In this document: positions 16,700-25,553 of the stretch, one piece after another
Layout: each line of letters begins with the position of its first letter
Numbering within the stretch: the stretch's first letter is position 1
From: Alloalcanivorax dieselolei B5
Lineage (GTDB): Bacteria; Pseudomonadota; Gammaproteobacteria; Pseudomonadales; Alcanivoracaceae
DNA: 64,000 nucleotides
Reading direction: 5' to 3'
Assembly: GCF_000300005.1 (NCBI RefSeq)
Contig: NC_018691.1
Location: forward strand, 3,844,001 to 3,908,000
Notes under the pieces: model-generated
What the model was told of the DNA's origin: nothing
What the model saw: the letters and a program-made list of their open reading frames with translations, nothing else
The model's database searches: none
Position numbers and translations under genes: made by a program

Positions 16700-18906
16700 A
16701 CCCATCTGCTTCATCCCCTTCCTCACGTCCACCGGAACCGGAAGCGGTGGAAACGGATCCCGCCATCAAGGAAGCGCTGGAAAAATACGATCGCGAGAGT
16801 CTGGTCCGCGACGCCCTGCCCCGCTGGCTCCTCGCCTTTATTACCGTTGTGTGCGTCCTGCTGGCGTCCTTCCATTTGTACACGTCCTTTTCCGGGCCGC
16901 TGGTGGATATCGCCCAGCGCAGCATCCACCTTTATGTGTTGCTGGCACTGGCGTTCATTCTCTATCCGATCACCAAAAAAGGCGCCCGCAACCGGGTGCC
17001 CTGGTTCGATGCCATTCTGGTCATCGTTGCCTTTGCCATTGGCATTTATATGCTGGTGGTGACGGACCGGGTGATCACCTCGGGCGGCCGCATCAATCAC
17101 GTCGATATGGCGGTGGGCGCGGTGGCGATCCTGCTGGTGCTAGATGCCACCCGCAGGGTAACCGGCTGGGGGTTACCGATCTTGGCCTCACTGTTCCTGG
17201 TCTACGGCTTCTACGCCAAACTGTCTTTCTATCCACAGATCAACGAGGCCATCCTGCTGGCCACCGGCCGGCAGATCATGTCGCACCTGGTGTTCATCAC
17301 CGAAGGCCTGCTCGGCACCGCCATCGCGGTCTCCGCCAGCTACATTATTCTGTTCATTCTGTTCGGCGCTTTCCTGGTGAAATCCGGGCTGGGTCAGTTG
17401 TTCAATGATCTCGCCCTGGCCGTGGCCGGCCACACCCGGGGCGGTCCCGCCAAGGTGGCGGTACTGGCCAGCGGTTTTCTCGGTTCCATCAACGGCTCGG
17501 CCATCGCCAACGTGGTGACCACCGGCGCCTTTACCATTCCGTTGATGAAGCGAACCGGCTACAAGCCCAATTTCGCCGGCGCGGTTGAAGCCTCCGCCAG
17601 CGTCGGCGGACAGATCCTGCCACCGATCATGGGCGCCGCCGCCTTCATCATGGCGGAGGTGCTGTCGGTGCCCTACACCCAGGTGATCATGGCCGGCATC
17701 ATTCCCGCCCTGCTGTTCTATCTCGGTGTGCTGTTCCAGGTGCACCTGCGCGCCATGCGCAACGGCCTGGAAGGGATTCCCCGCTCCCAACTGACACCGA
17801 TCAAGGAAGTGATGCTCAAGCGCGGTCACCTGCTGGTGCCGATGGCGGTACTGATGTGGCTGCTGTTCGAAGGGCGCGCTCCGTTCTTCGCCGCGTTCTG
17901 GTCCATCGCCGCCACCGTGCTGATCTGCGGCACCCGGCGGGTGACGATCGGTGCCATGATCCTGCTCACGCTGTTGATATTCGAGCCTCAGTTGCGCGCC
18001 CTGATTCTTGGCCATTCCATTCCGTCCATGCCAACCAGCCGCTTAACGCTGTTCGCGGTCATCGCCATTCCGGTGCTGATCAACGCCGTTCGCGCCCGGC
18101 TTGGCCTGGTGGCGGAGAAGATGGATGTGGCCGACTGCCGTGACGCCATGACCGACGGCGTGCGCAATTCCATCCCCGTGGCCCTGGCCTGCGGCGCCGT
18201 GGGCATCATCGTCGGGATCGCCACCCTCACCGGCATCGCGCTGGAAGCCGCCGACGCGGTGGTGCAATTGGGACGGGCCATTCCCTACCCGACGCTGCAA
18301 CTGCTGGCGACCCTGATGCTGACCATGATCGCGTCCATCGTGCTGGGCATGGGGCTGCCAAGCATCCCCACCTACATCATCACCAGCACCATGGCGGCGC
18401 CGATCCTGCTCAACCTGCCCTTGTTCCGCGAACTGGCCGGCGACAACGACACCGCCATCTTCATCGCCCACATGTTCGTCTTCTACTTCGGCATCTTCGC
18501 CAATCTGACGCCACCGGTGGCCCTGGCCGCCTACGCCGGCGCCGGCATCAGCGGCGGCTCGCCCAACGCCACCGGCTTCCAGGCGATGAAACTGGCGGTG
18601 GCCGGCTTCGTCGTGCCTTACATGTTCGTGTTCGCCCACAACATGCTGATGATCGACGCCACCGTCGGCAACATCATCTGGGTGATCATCACCGGGACGG
18701 TAGGGGTACTGCTGTTGGCGGTGGCGGTGGAAGGCTACCTGCGGCGTCCGCTGAGCGCGGTGTGGCGTCTGCTGGCGTTGGCCGGCGCGCTGTCACTGAT
18801 CTATCCCGGCCTGTGGAGTGACGTGCTGGGCGCGGTGATTACGGTGACGCTGTTTTTGTTGGCGAAGAAAGAGGGTTCCGCGACGCCGATCGAGACCCGT
18901 GTCTAG
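16696..18906 (+). CDS. TRAP transporter permease, 4TM/12TM fusion
   Basis: Inner-membrane permease of 736 residues in which the small (Q, about 4 TM) and large (M, about 12 TM) TRAP subunits are fused, as is usual for TAXI systems. A polar cytoplasmic N-terminus (1-45) is followed by a Q-like block (about 46-175) and an M-like block with GSINGSAIANVVTTGAFTIPLMK, EASASVGGQILPPIMGAAAFIMAE and ASIVLGMGLPSIPTYIITS, the conserved ion- and substrate-site sequences of DctM. It should couple Na+ or H+ entry to uptake of the TAXI receptor's ligand. The ATG at 16696 has GGAGA upstream and overlaps the DUF1850 stop by 4 nt. Confidence 0.94.
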   Translation: MNPSASSPSSRPPEPEAVETDPAIKEALEKYDRESLVRDALPRWLLAFITVVCVLLASFHLYTSFSGPLVDIAQRSIHLYVLLALAFILYPITKKGARNRVPWFDAILVIVAFAIGIYMLVVTDRVITSGGRINHVDMAVGAVAILLVLDATRRVTGWGLPILASLFLVYGFYAKLSFYPQINEAILLATGRQIMSHLVFITEGLLGTAIAVSASYIILFILFGAFLVKSGLGQLFNDLALAVAGHTRGGPAKVAVLASGFLGSINGSAIANVVTTGAFTIPLMKRTGYKPNFAGAVEASASVGGQILPPIMGAAAFIMAEVLSVPYTQVIMAGIIPALLFYLGVLFQVHLRAMRNGLEGIPRSQLTPIKEVMLKRGHLLVPMAVLMWLLFEGRAPFFAAFWSIAATVLICGTRRVTIGAMILLTLLIFEPQLRALILGHSIPSMPTSRLTLFAVIAIPVLINAVRARLGLVAEKMDVADCRDAMTDGVRNSIPVALACGAVGIIVGIATLTGIALEAADAVVQLGRAIPYPTLQLLATLMLTMIASIVLGMGLPSIPTYIITSTMAAPILLNLPLFRELAGDNDTAIFIAHMFVFYFGIFANLTPPVALAAYAGAGISGGSPNATGFQAMKLAVAGFVVPYMFVFAHNMLMIDATVGNIIWVIITGTVGVLLLAVAVEGYLRRPLSAVWRLLALAGALSLIYPGLWSDVLGAVITVTLFLLAKKEGSATPIETRV

Positions 18907-19006
18907 AGCCGGCAACCGTACAAAGGTGCATGACGGGGGCCTCGCCCGTCTTGCACTCAGCGCCTACCAGAGTTCACTTTTTACTTATAAAGCGAAACTG
19001 AGGCCC

Positions 19007-19034
19007 TTTACAGTGCTCTTTTTTTCCCTATACT
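19007..19034 (+). promoter_or_regulatory. Predicted sigma70 promoter of hipA-hipB, leaderless
   Basis: A -35 hexamer TTTACA (19007-19012) and a -10 hexamer TATACT (19029-19034) are separated by 16 bp. A start site about 7 nt beyond the -10 box falls on the A of the hipA ATG at 19041, and no Shine-Dalgarno sequence precedes that ATG, so the mRNA would be leaderless. CAGT (19011-19014) and ACTG (19032-19035) are inverted across the promoter and might be part of an operator. The region is visibly AT-richer than its surroundings. Confidence 0.55.
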
Positions 19035-19040
19035 GCAAAA

Positions 19041-20324
19041 ATGAACAAAAAATGCACTATTCAGATTTTCGTGAATGGCGCCTGGCAAGATGCCGCCCTT
19101 GTTGGTCTGACCGGGCCAGTGGAGCTAGGCTGGCAGGCTTCCTGTTATGGCGGCTACACGTTGGACCATGTCATTACCTGGCCGGACAGCCGGGACGCGC
19201 ACGCCTGCAGCCATACCTGGCCGGTCAGTGCGGAAATTAGTGAATGGGAGACCTGGCCGGCTTTTCTGATTGACCTTCTTCCTCAAGGTTTCGGCCGCCA
19301 GGAAATACTCAAACAGCTATCTTTGAAGGACGGCCCCAGCTCCGATTGGGCGCTGCTTCTGGCCGGCGCCGGCAACCCGGTTGGTAATCTGCGCATAAAA
19401 GAAGCCTGGAATTGGCTCCAACAGCATAGCCCACCGCAACAAACCGGTTTTCATTTCAACGAAGTGGCCCAACGGCATGAGGACTTCGTCGAGTACCTCG
19501 CCACCCATGGATTATTCGTCGCCGGCTCATCCGGCGTACAGGGGGAGTGGCCCAAAATTCTACTTACCGAGGCCGACGATGGCCTGCTCTATCTGGACCA
19601 TTTACTACCCGACCAGCGGGCGCGCCGGCACTATCTAGTTAAGTTCACCCGTTCCGGACCACAGGACCTGAACCTGATCCTGGAAGCGGAAGGGAAATAC
19701 ATGGCCTGCGCCCGGCACTTGGGACTGCGTGTCCACGCTCTCCCCGAATACCATGGGAACACTTTGTTCATTCCCCGCTTTGATCGCCACTGCGAGTCCG
19801 GACAGGTGCAACGCATCGCCCAGGAAAGCCTCGCTTCCCTATGTCAGCGATCCGGTTTCGGCGTTCGCATCAGCCACAACGAGGCTTGTGTCGCCATTGC
19901 CAATGCCGTCACCGATCCGCAACGGGAGATCATCGAATACCTGAAACGGGATCTGGCCAATATCGTCATGGGCAACAAGGACAATCATAGCCGCAATACC
20001 GCCATCAGCCGGGATAACAACGGTCTGATAGCGCTTACGCCCCTCTATGATTTCGCTCCCATGTATCTTCACCCCGACGGCATTGCCCGAACCAATCGCT
20101 GGCGCGAGCATGACCGGGGGCAGCCTGACTGGCGCAGCGCTGCTGAACAAGCGGCCGACGCCAGCGGTGTTGCTGTCGAACCGTTGATTCAAGCGCTCAA
20201 GGACATGGCCCACCCTCTTACTACTCTGGAAACCGTTATGCACGAACAGGGCCTGGCGCCGGAAATCATTCAGAGAGTCTCATCCCAAGCCGTGGCAACC
20301 GCCAAGACCCTGGGAGCGCTGTAA
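19041..20324 (+). CDS. HipA-family serine/threonine kinase toxin
   Basis: A 427-residue HipA-like protein kinase; family members phosphorylate translation factors such as aminoacyl-tRNA synthetases and cause dormancy. An N-terminal couple domain (about 1-120, with EISEWETWPAFLIDLLPQGFGRQ near 65-87) precedes the HipA_C kinase core. Visible motifs are the phosphate-binding loop SSGVQGEWPK (163-172), FDRH (247-250), the catalytic loop GNKDNHSRN with Asp314, and the metal-binding YDF with Asp337. The loop has extra residues between Gln and Lys compared with the E. coli HipA form, and looks nearer the G-E-x-P-K form I recall for YjjJ/HipH. The HTH partner is encoded directly downstream, the reverse of hipBA. 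GC is lower than in neighbours, suggesting transfer. Confidence 0.88.
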   Translation: MNKKCTIQIFVNGAWQDAALVGLTGPVELGWQASCYGGYTLDHVITWPDSRDAHACSHTWPVSAEISEWETWPAFLIDLLPQGFGRQEILKQLSLKDGPSSDWALLLAGAGNPVGNLRIKEAWNWLQQHSPPQQTGFHFNEVAQRHEDFVEYLATHGLFVAGSSGVQGEWPKILLTEADDGLLYLDHLLPDQRARRHYLVKFTRSGPQDLNLILEAEGKYMACARHLGLRVHALPEYHGNTLFIPRFDRHCESGQVQRIAQESLASLCQRSGFGVRISHNEACVAIANAVTDPQREIIEYLKRDLANIVMGNKDNHSRNTAISRDNNGLIALTPLYDFAPMYLHPDGIARTNRWREHDRGQPDWRSAAEQAADASGVAVEPLIQALKDMAHPLTTLETVMHEQGLAPEIIQRVSSQAVATAKTLGAL

Positions 20325-20597
20325 ATGGACAAGCGATACAGTCAGTTGGACGCGCATCAGCAGTTGGAACAGCGGCGGCAGGTGCTGCGCTCCATTCACG
20401 AGCACCCCGGCCAATCGCTTTCAGAAGTGATCAAAATTCTGCGCAAGGAACTGAGACTGACGTTGCAGGAATACAGCGCGCTCACCGGCATTTCCCCAAG
20501 AGTGATTCACGGTATTGAACATGGGACGGGCAACCCGACATTGAGTACGGCGGAGAAGTTGTTAAAGCCGTTTGGGTTGCGATTGGGTGTGGTGTAA
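20325..20597 (+). CDS. HipB-like HTH antitoxin
   Basis: A 90-residue DNA-binding protein with an N-terminal helical extension (1-40, Gln/Arg-rich) and a C-terminal Xre-type helix-turn-helix (about 43-85: LTLQEYSALTGISPRVIHGIEHGTGNP). It is the expected antitoxin and autorepressor of the adjacent HipA kinase. The ATG follows the hipA TAA with no gap, and its RBS GGGAG lies inside the hipA 3' end, so it is translationally coupled to the toxin. Having antitoxin second is unusual for hip loci and means its supply depends on translation through the toxin gene unless another promoter exists. Confidence 0.85.
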   Translation: MDKRYSQLDAHQQLEQRRQVLRSIHEHPGQSLSEVIKILRKELRLTLQEYSALTGISPRVIHGIEHGTGNPTLSTAEKLLKPFGLRLGVV

Positions 20598-20718
20598 GAG
20601 CAGGTTTTCAAGGATTTCAGTCTACGAGGCTGGGCCCCGCTTTTTGTCTGCGATTGCAAAGAAAAAAAGCAAGACCCGACCCCGATATGCCTTATTTTTC
20701 TTTTTTACCAACTAGCAA

Positions 20719-21195
20719 TTAGCCCCGGCAAGAACTGGGAAGATACTGGCTAGTAACGGTGGTACCGTCTGCAGTATCGCCACAACGCCAGCCGAAGATC
20801 GGATCACCAGCGGTACCTGCAGCAGTGGTAGCGTCGGTCAGCGGCACCAGGGTCAGCACGTTGGCACCGGCCAATTGCGGAATCTCAGTGGTATTAATCG
20901 TGATCGTGATAGCACCGGCAGCACTGGTGGCAACACTATCAACTTTTGCTGTGTTATTGCCCAATGCTGCACTAGTTTCACATCCCCAGGCATCAGCAGC
21001 CGGCAACGCACTTCCACTTTGGTATACCTCCGTCACCGTAGTACGGCAAGCGGAACCAGCAAGGATGGCCTCGGATACTTTTGCGCGCACGGTGTAGTCC
21101 TGATAAGCAGGCAAAGCCACCGCCGCCAGAATCCCGATGATCGCCACCACGATCATCAATTCAATCAGCGTAAAACCCTTTTGCACGTTTTTCAT
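20719..21195 (-). CDS. pilA: Type IV major pilin PilA
   Basis: Type IVa pilin, 158 residues. A short leader MKNVQKG precedes the mature Phe8, with the class III signal [23 protein letters not shown]; Glu12 is the conserved mature residue 5. The hydrophobic N-terminal helix runs to about residue 54. Four cysteines (50, 72, 138, 156) can form two disulfides, the second closing a C-terminal loop of the kind found in Pseudomonas-like pilins. PilD, encoded 3.4 kb away, should cleave and methylate it. It is divergent from pilBCD. A good sigma54-type promoter lies 71-86 bp upstream, so PilSR-like control is likely. Confidence 0.96.
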   Translation of the reverse strand: MKNVQKGFTLIELMIVVAIIGILAAVALPAYQDYTVRAKVSEAILAGSACRTTVTEVYQSGSALPAADAWGCETSAALGNNTAKVDSVATSAAGAITITINTTEIPQLAGANVLTLVPLTDATTAAGTAGDPIFGWRCGDTADGTTVTSQYLPSSCRG

Positions 21196-21556
21196 TGTTG
21201 CGTCTCCATAGCGGGAACTGTGTTTTCCGTGCTCACCCCCAAGGCGAGCGTCGCGCCTTCCTCAATGCAGCTACCGGGCCAATTTGCCTGAGCCAGGATT
21301 CACGGGGGCCGGAGACAAAGTGTGAACGGTGCACTCTGCCACTATGCGTCAGCCATTGACCGGTTTTGTCACCTGGAATGGACGGGTTTGGGCACCTGCT
21401 CGGGTGGCGGCTCCGCTCCAGGACCCCCTCTCCGGCAAGGAAGTGGGACCCGGTTCTCAGCCACCGGGCACCGGCTCTTTACAGCCTGGGGAAAGGCTGC
21501 CAATCTTCTGATGCATAAGAATTATTTCCTATTAACAAACTTACTCTTTCCGACCC
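21196..21556. other. 361-nt divergent pilA/pilB regulatory region
   Basis: No gene is convincing here. The pilA-proximal third contains the leader and sigma54-type promoter. The middle is GC-rich with short inverted stretches (for example around GGACCCCC and GGGACCC). The pilB-proximal 50 nt (TGCATAAGAATTATTTCC and following) are AT-rich, as expected for the pilB promoter, though I cannot fix its hexamers. Confidence 0.55.
21266..21281 (-). promoter_or_regulatory. Sigma54-type promoter of pilA
   Basis: Reading the minus strand, TGGCCCGGTAGCTGCA has GG and GC exactly 10 nt apart, matching the -24/-12 pattern TGGCACG-N4-TTGCA with two substitutions. The start would fall near 21255, giving a leader of about 60 nt. 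In P. aeruginosa pilA transcription depends on sigma54 and PilR, so the same is expected here, though no pilSR genes lie in the window. Confidence 0.65.
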
Positions 21557-23269
21557 ATGAGCAGTCCTCAATCATCCCTGAGCGGCCTCGCCCGCCGCCT
21601 GGTCAACGAAGGCCATCTGTCCACCGAGCAGGTGATGGAAGCCGCTGGTGCTGCCCGTCGAGAGCAGATGCCTCTGGTCCGCCGTCTGGTGGGCTCGGGT
21701 CTGCTGACCGCCGCCACCGTGGCACGGGCCTCCGCCGAGGAGTTCGGGGATCCGGTCATAGATCTGGATGCGTTCTCCCCGGATGTCCTGGTCAAGGATC
21801 TGGTGGATACCAAGCTGATTGCCCGCCACACCGTCCTGCCCCTGTATAAAAGGGGCAGTCGTTTGTTCGTCGCCGTCTCCGACCCCACCAATCTGCCGGC
21901 GCTGGAGGAAATCCGCTTCAATACCGGCCTCAACGTGGAAACGGTGATCGTCGAAGACGACAAGCTGACCCGTTGGATCGACCGGTTGGAATCGGAGGCG
22001 GAGGGCAAGGCGTTCGCCGATCTCGACGAGGGCCTGGACAATCTGGACGTGGCCAACGGCGAACCGGCCGCGGATTCCAAGGATGAAAGTAACGGCGCCG
22101 ACGATGCCCCCATCGTTCGCTTCGTCAACAAACTGCTGCTGGACGCCATCAAGGGCGGCGCCTCGGACCTGCACTTCGAGCCCTACGAAAAGACCTACCG
22201 CGTACGCTTCCGTCAGGACGGTGTGTTGCAGACCATGTCCAAACCTCCGATCAACAGCGCCAGCAAGATCGCCGCCCGGCTCAAGGTGATGGCGCGCCTG
22301 GATATTTCCGAACGGCGGGTGCCCCAGGACGGTCGCATCAAGCTGAAGATTTCCAAGAATCGCGCCATCGATTTCCGGGTCAACACCTGCCCCACTCTGT
22401 TTGGCGAAAAGATCGTGCTGCGGATTCTGGATCCGGACAGCGCCAAGATGGGCATCGATGCTCTGGGCTATGAGCCCGAGCAAAAAGACATGTACATGAG
22501 AGCCCTGAACCAGCCCCAGGGCATGATCCTGGTCACCGGCCCCACCGGTTCTGGTAAGACCGTGTCTCTCTATACAGGTGTGAATATTCTCAACACGCCG
22601 GAGCGCAACATCTCCACCGCCGAGGATCCGGTGGAAATCAACCTGGAAGGCATCAATCAGGTCAACGTGAATCCCAGGCAGGGGCTGGATTTCTCGTCCG
22701 CGCTACGAGCGTTCCTGCGTCAGGATCCCGACGTTATTCTGGTGGGGGAGATCCGCGATCTGGAGACCGCGGAAATCGCCGTGAAGGCGGCCCAGACCGG
22801 CCACCTGGTGTTATCGACCCTGCACACCAACAGCGCTCCGGAAACCCTGACCCGTCTGCGTAACATGGGGGTGCCGTCCTTCAATATCGCCACCTCGGTG
22901 AGTCTGATCATCGCCCAGCGCCTGGCCCGCCGCCTCTGCAGCCACTGCAAGGAACCGGTGGATGTGCCCAAACCCTCGCTGCTTGCGATGGGTTTCACGG
23001 AACCGGACGTCGAGAGTGGCTTTACTGTGTTCGGCCCGAAAGGCTGCCAAAAATGCAATAACGGCTACAGGGGCCGGGTCGGGATCTATGAAGTGGTGCG
23101 GGTCACGGACGGCATTGCCCGCATCATCATGCAGGAAGGGAATTCCATCGAAATCGCCGACCAGTGCCGCAAGGAAGGCTTCAACGATCTGCGCCGCTCC
23201 GGGCTGCTCAAGGTGATGCAGGGGGTCACCAGTCTGGAGGAAATGGACCGGGTCACCAGCGGCCACTAG
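21557..23269 (+). CDS. pilB: Type IV pilus assembly ATPase PilB
   Basis: Cytoplasmic hexameric ATPase that powers pilus extension. The 570 residues have a GspE/MshE N-terminal domain (about 1-145), an acidic linker (150-183), and the motor domain with Walker A GPTGSGKT (328-335), Asp box, Walker B DPDVILVGEIRD and His box TGHLVLSTLHTNSAPETLTRL. A zinc-binding pair is visible as CSHC and CQKC. The N-terminal domain has the RxxLG/L-like repeats seen in c-di-GMP-responsive MshEN domains (RRLVNEGHL, RRLVGSGLL), so nucleotide control is possible. First gene of a pilBCD-coaE-yacG series. Confidence 0.96.
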   Translation: MSSPQSSLSGLARRLVNEGHLSTEQVMEAAGAARREQMPLVRRLVGSGLLTAATVARASAEEFGDPVIDLDAFSPDVLVKDLVDTKLIARHTVLPLYKRGSRLFVAVSDPTNLPALEEIRFNTGLNVETVIVEDDKLTRWIDRLESEAEGKAFADLDEGLDNLDVANGEPAADSKDESNGADDAPIVRFVNKLLLDAIKGGASDLHFEPYEKTYRVRFRQDGVLQTMSKPPINSASKIAARLKVMARLDISERRVPQDGRIKLKISKNRAIDFRVNTCPTLFGEKIVLRILDPDSAKMGIDALGYEPEQKDMYMRALNQPQGMILVTGPTGSGKTVSLYTGVNILNTPERNISTAEDPVEINLEGINQVNVNPRQGLDFSSALRAFLRQDPDVILVGEIRDLETAEIAVKAAQTGHLVLSTLHTNSAPETLTRLRNMGVPSFNIATSVSLIIAQRLARRLCSHCKEPVDVPKPSLLAMGFTEPDVESGFTVFGPKGCQKCNNGYRGRVGIYEVVRVTDGIARIIMQEGNSIEIADQCRKEGFNDLRRSGLLKVMQGVTSLEEMDRVTSGH

Positions 23270-23340
23270 AACGTTTATGGGGGACGTGTGCGCGGAATTT
23301 CCGTGGCGCGTGACACGATTAAGGGGGATACAGGACGCCT

Positions 23341-24564
23341 ATGGCTAAGACAGCGGCGCAGCAGAAAACCGCCACTTTTCTCTACGAAGGCCTTGATCGC
23401 AAGGGCAGCAAAGTCAAAGGGGAAATCAGCGGCAAGGGCCCGGCGCTGGTGCGCGCGGAACTGCGCCGCCAGGGCATTCAGGCACGCAAGGTCATCAAAA
23501 AAAGGGAGCTGTCCCTGGGTGGCAAAAAGAAGATCAAACCCGCCGATATCGCCCTGTTCACCCGCCAGATGGCCACCATGATGAAAGCCGGCGTACCCTT
23601 GGTGCAATCCTTCGATATCGTTGCCGATGGCCTGGACAATCCATCGATGAAGGACGTCGTGCTGAAGATCAAGACCGAGGTGGAAGGCGGCAACAACTTC
23701 GCCGGAGCCCTGCGACAGCACCCTATGCTGTTCGACGATCTGTACTGCAGCCTGATCGAATCCGGCGAGGCTTCCGGCTCGCTGGAGACCATGCTGGATC
23801 GTGTCGCGCTCTATAAAGAAAAAAGCGAAGCCTTGAAATCCAAGATCCGCAAGGCGGTGAAATACCCCATTGCCGTCATCTGTATCGCCGTCATCGTCAC
23901 CGGCATCCTGCTGGTAAAAGTGGTGCCGACCTTTCAGGAATTGTTTGAAGGGTTCGGGGCCGAGTTGCCCGCCTTTACCCAATTCGTTATCGGACTGTCC
24001 GAAGGACTGCAGGCTCATTTTCTCCCCATACTGCTCGGTGGTGGCGCACTCATTGCTGGCTTCATCCAGGGAAGGAAGCGTTCCCAAGCGTTCAAGGACG
24101 CCGTCGATCGCTTATTGCTGCGCTTGCCGATTATTGGCGACATTACTCACAAAGCCACCGTGGCCCGGTTCGCCCGAACCCTGTCCACCACCTTCGCCGC
24201 CGGGGTTCCTCTGATCGACGCCCTGGACGCCTGTGCCGGCGCCACCGGCAATGTGGTTTATCGCAAGGCGGTACTACAGGTCAAAGAAGACGTGGCCACC
24301 GGCCAGCAGCTACAATTCGCCATGCGCTCCACCGGCGTGTTCCCACCGATGGCTTTGCAGATGACCGCCATCGGCGAGGAATCCGGGGCTCTGGACGGTA
24401 TGCTTGGTAAAGTCGCCACCTACTACGAGGATGAGGTGGATAATCTCGTGGATGGTCTGACCAGCATGCTGGAGCCGCTGATCATGTCGGTGCTGGGGGT
24501 GCTGATCGGCGGCCTGATCATCGCCATGTATCTGCCGATCTTCCAACTGGGTCAGGTGGTCTGA
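23341..24564 (+). CDS. pilC: Type IV pilus inner-membrane platform protein PilC
   Basis: Inner-membrane platform of the type IV pilus, 407 residues, on which PilB acts to assemble pilin. Two repeated T2SSF domains are visible: the first around 70-195 (FTRQMATMMKAGVPLVQSFDIVADG, then LYKEKSEALKSKIRKAVKYP and a TM segment), the second around 275-400 (FARTLSTTFAAGVPLIDALDACAGA, ending in VLGVLIGGLIIAMYLPIFQLGQVV). Three main TM segments are predicted. It starts 71 nt after pilB and ends 27 nt before pilD, in the usual order. Confidence 0.96.
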   Translation: MAKTAAQQKTATFLYEGLDRKGSKVKGEISGKGPALVRAELRRQGIQARKVIKKRELSLGGKKKIKPADIALFTRQMATMMKAGVPLVQSFDIVADGLDNPSMKDVVLKIKTEVEGGNNFAGALRQHPMLFDDLYCSLIESGEASGSLETMLDRVALYKEKSEALKSKIRKAVKYPIAVICIAVIVTGILLVKVVPTFQELFEGFGAELPAFTQFVIGLSEGLQAHFLPILLGGGALIAGFIQGRKRSQAFKDAVDRLLLRLPIIGDITHKATVARFARTLSTTFAAGVPLIDALDACAGATGNVVYRKAVLQVKEDVATGQQLQFAMRSTGVFPPMALQMTAIGEESGALDGMLGKVATYYEDEVDNLVDGLTSMLEPLIMSVLGVLIGGLIIAMYLPIFQLGQVV

Positions 24565-24591
24565 CCGACAACAAACAGGATAACGTCATTC

Positions 24592-25455
24592 GTGTTTAGC
24601 TTTCTCGCCGACCAGCCCGCACTGCTCATTATCTTCTGTACCGTGTTCGGGCTGCTGGTGGGCAGCTTTCTCAATGTGGTGATTCACCGCGTACCGCGAA
24701 TGATGGAACGCACCTGGCGGCGTGAAGCCCAGGAAGTGCTGGAACTGCCCATCGAGGAAACCAGTCCCTACAACCTGGTAGTACCCCGCTCCCGCTGCCC
24801 GCATTGCGATCATGCCATTCGCTGGCATGAAAACATCCCGGTGATCAGTTGGCTGTTATTGAAAGGACGCTGCAGTGCCTGCGGCCAGGGCATCAGTGCC
24901 CGTTATCCACTGATCGAGCTGCTCAGCGCCCTGATCGCCGCCGTTTGCGCCTGGCAGTTTGGTTATGGGAGCTGGCTGGTGTTCGTGCTGTTCGCCAGCT
25001 TTACCCTGCTGGCATTGGCGGCCATCGATCTGGATACCACGCTGCTCCCTGACGCCATGACCTTCCCGTTGCTGTGGGCGGGTCTGCTGGCGGCGTTGCT
25101 GGGCATCTCACCGGTTTCCCTGCCGGACGCGGTCGTCGGCGCCATGGCCGGTTATCTGTCGTTGTGGAGCCTGTATTGGGTATTCAAACTGGTCACCGGC
25201 AAGGAAGGCATGGGCTACGGTGACTTCAAACTGCTCGCCGCTCTGGGTGCTTGGCTGGGCTGGCAGTATCTGCCGCTGGTGATTCTGTTGTCCTCGGTGG
25301 TGGGTCTGGTGTTCGCCATTGGCATGATGGCGCGTGGCGGTCTCAAGAAGGGTCAGGGCATCCCCTTCGGGCCCTATCTGGCCATTGCCGGCTGGATCGC
25401 GCTGTTGTGGGGCGACACCATCGTCGGCGCCTATCTGGGTCTGTTTCAGTTCTGA
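24592..25455 (+). CDS. pilD: Prepilin peptidase / N-methyltransferase PilD
   Basis: Polytopic membrane aspartic protease (287 residues) that cleaves class III leaders of type IV prepilins and pseudopilins and methylates the new N-terminal Phe. A zinc-finger-like cytoplasmic loop carries Cys69, Cys72, Cys94 and Cys97. The two catalytic aspartates sit in [10 protein letters not shown] (residues 146-148 region) and [10 protein letters not shown] (Asp211). About eight hydrophobic segments follow the standard layout. The start is a GTG at 24592 with AGGA upstream. It is in the pilBCD operon. Confidence 0.95.
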   Translation: MFSFLADQPALLIIFCTVFGLLVGSFLNVVIHRVPRMMERTWRREAQEVLELPIEETSPYNLVVPRSRCPHCDHAIRWHENIPVISWLLLKGRCSACGQGISARYPLIELLSALIAAVCAWQFGYGSWLVFVLFASFTLLALAAIDLDTTLLPDAMTFPLLWAGLLAALLGISPVSLPDAVVGAMAGYLSLWSLYWVFKLVTGKEGMGYGDFKLLAALGAWLGWQYLPLVILLSSVVGLVFAIGMMARGGLKKGQGIPFGPYLAIAGWIALLWGDTIVGAYLGLFQF

Positions 25456-25553
25456 GAGGGGGCTACGACGTTTATCCCCTTTCATGCTCCGCCTTCTGGA
25501 TTTTTGTTATTGTGCCGTGTAGTTTGCAGACCAGTTCCGGGTGGAGACAAAGC

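Noticed and set aside
20598-20718. Intrinsic terminators for hipB and pilA in the 121-nt gap.
   Set aside because: T-runs exist on both strands (CGCTTTTTG and GCTTTTTTTC), but I could not find convincing GC stems directly before them.
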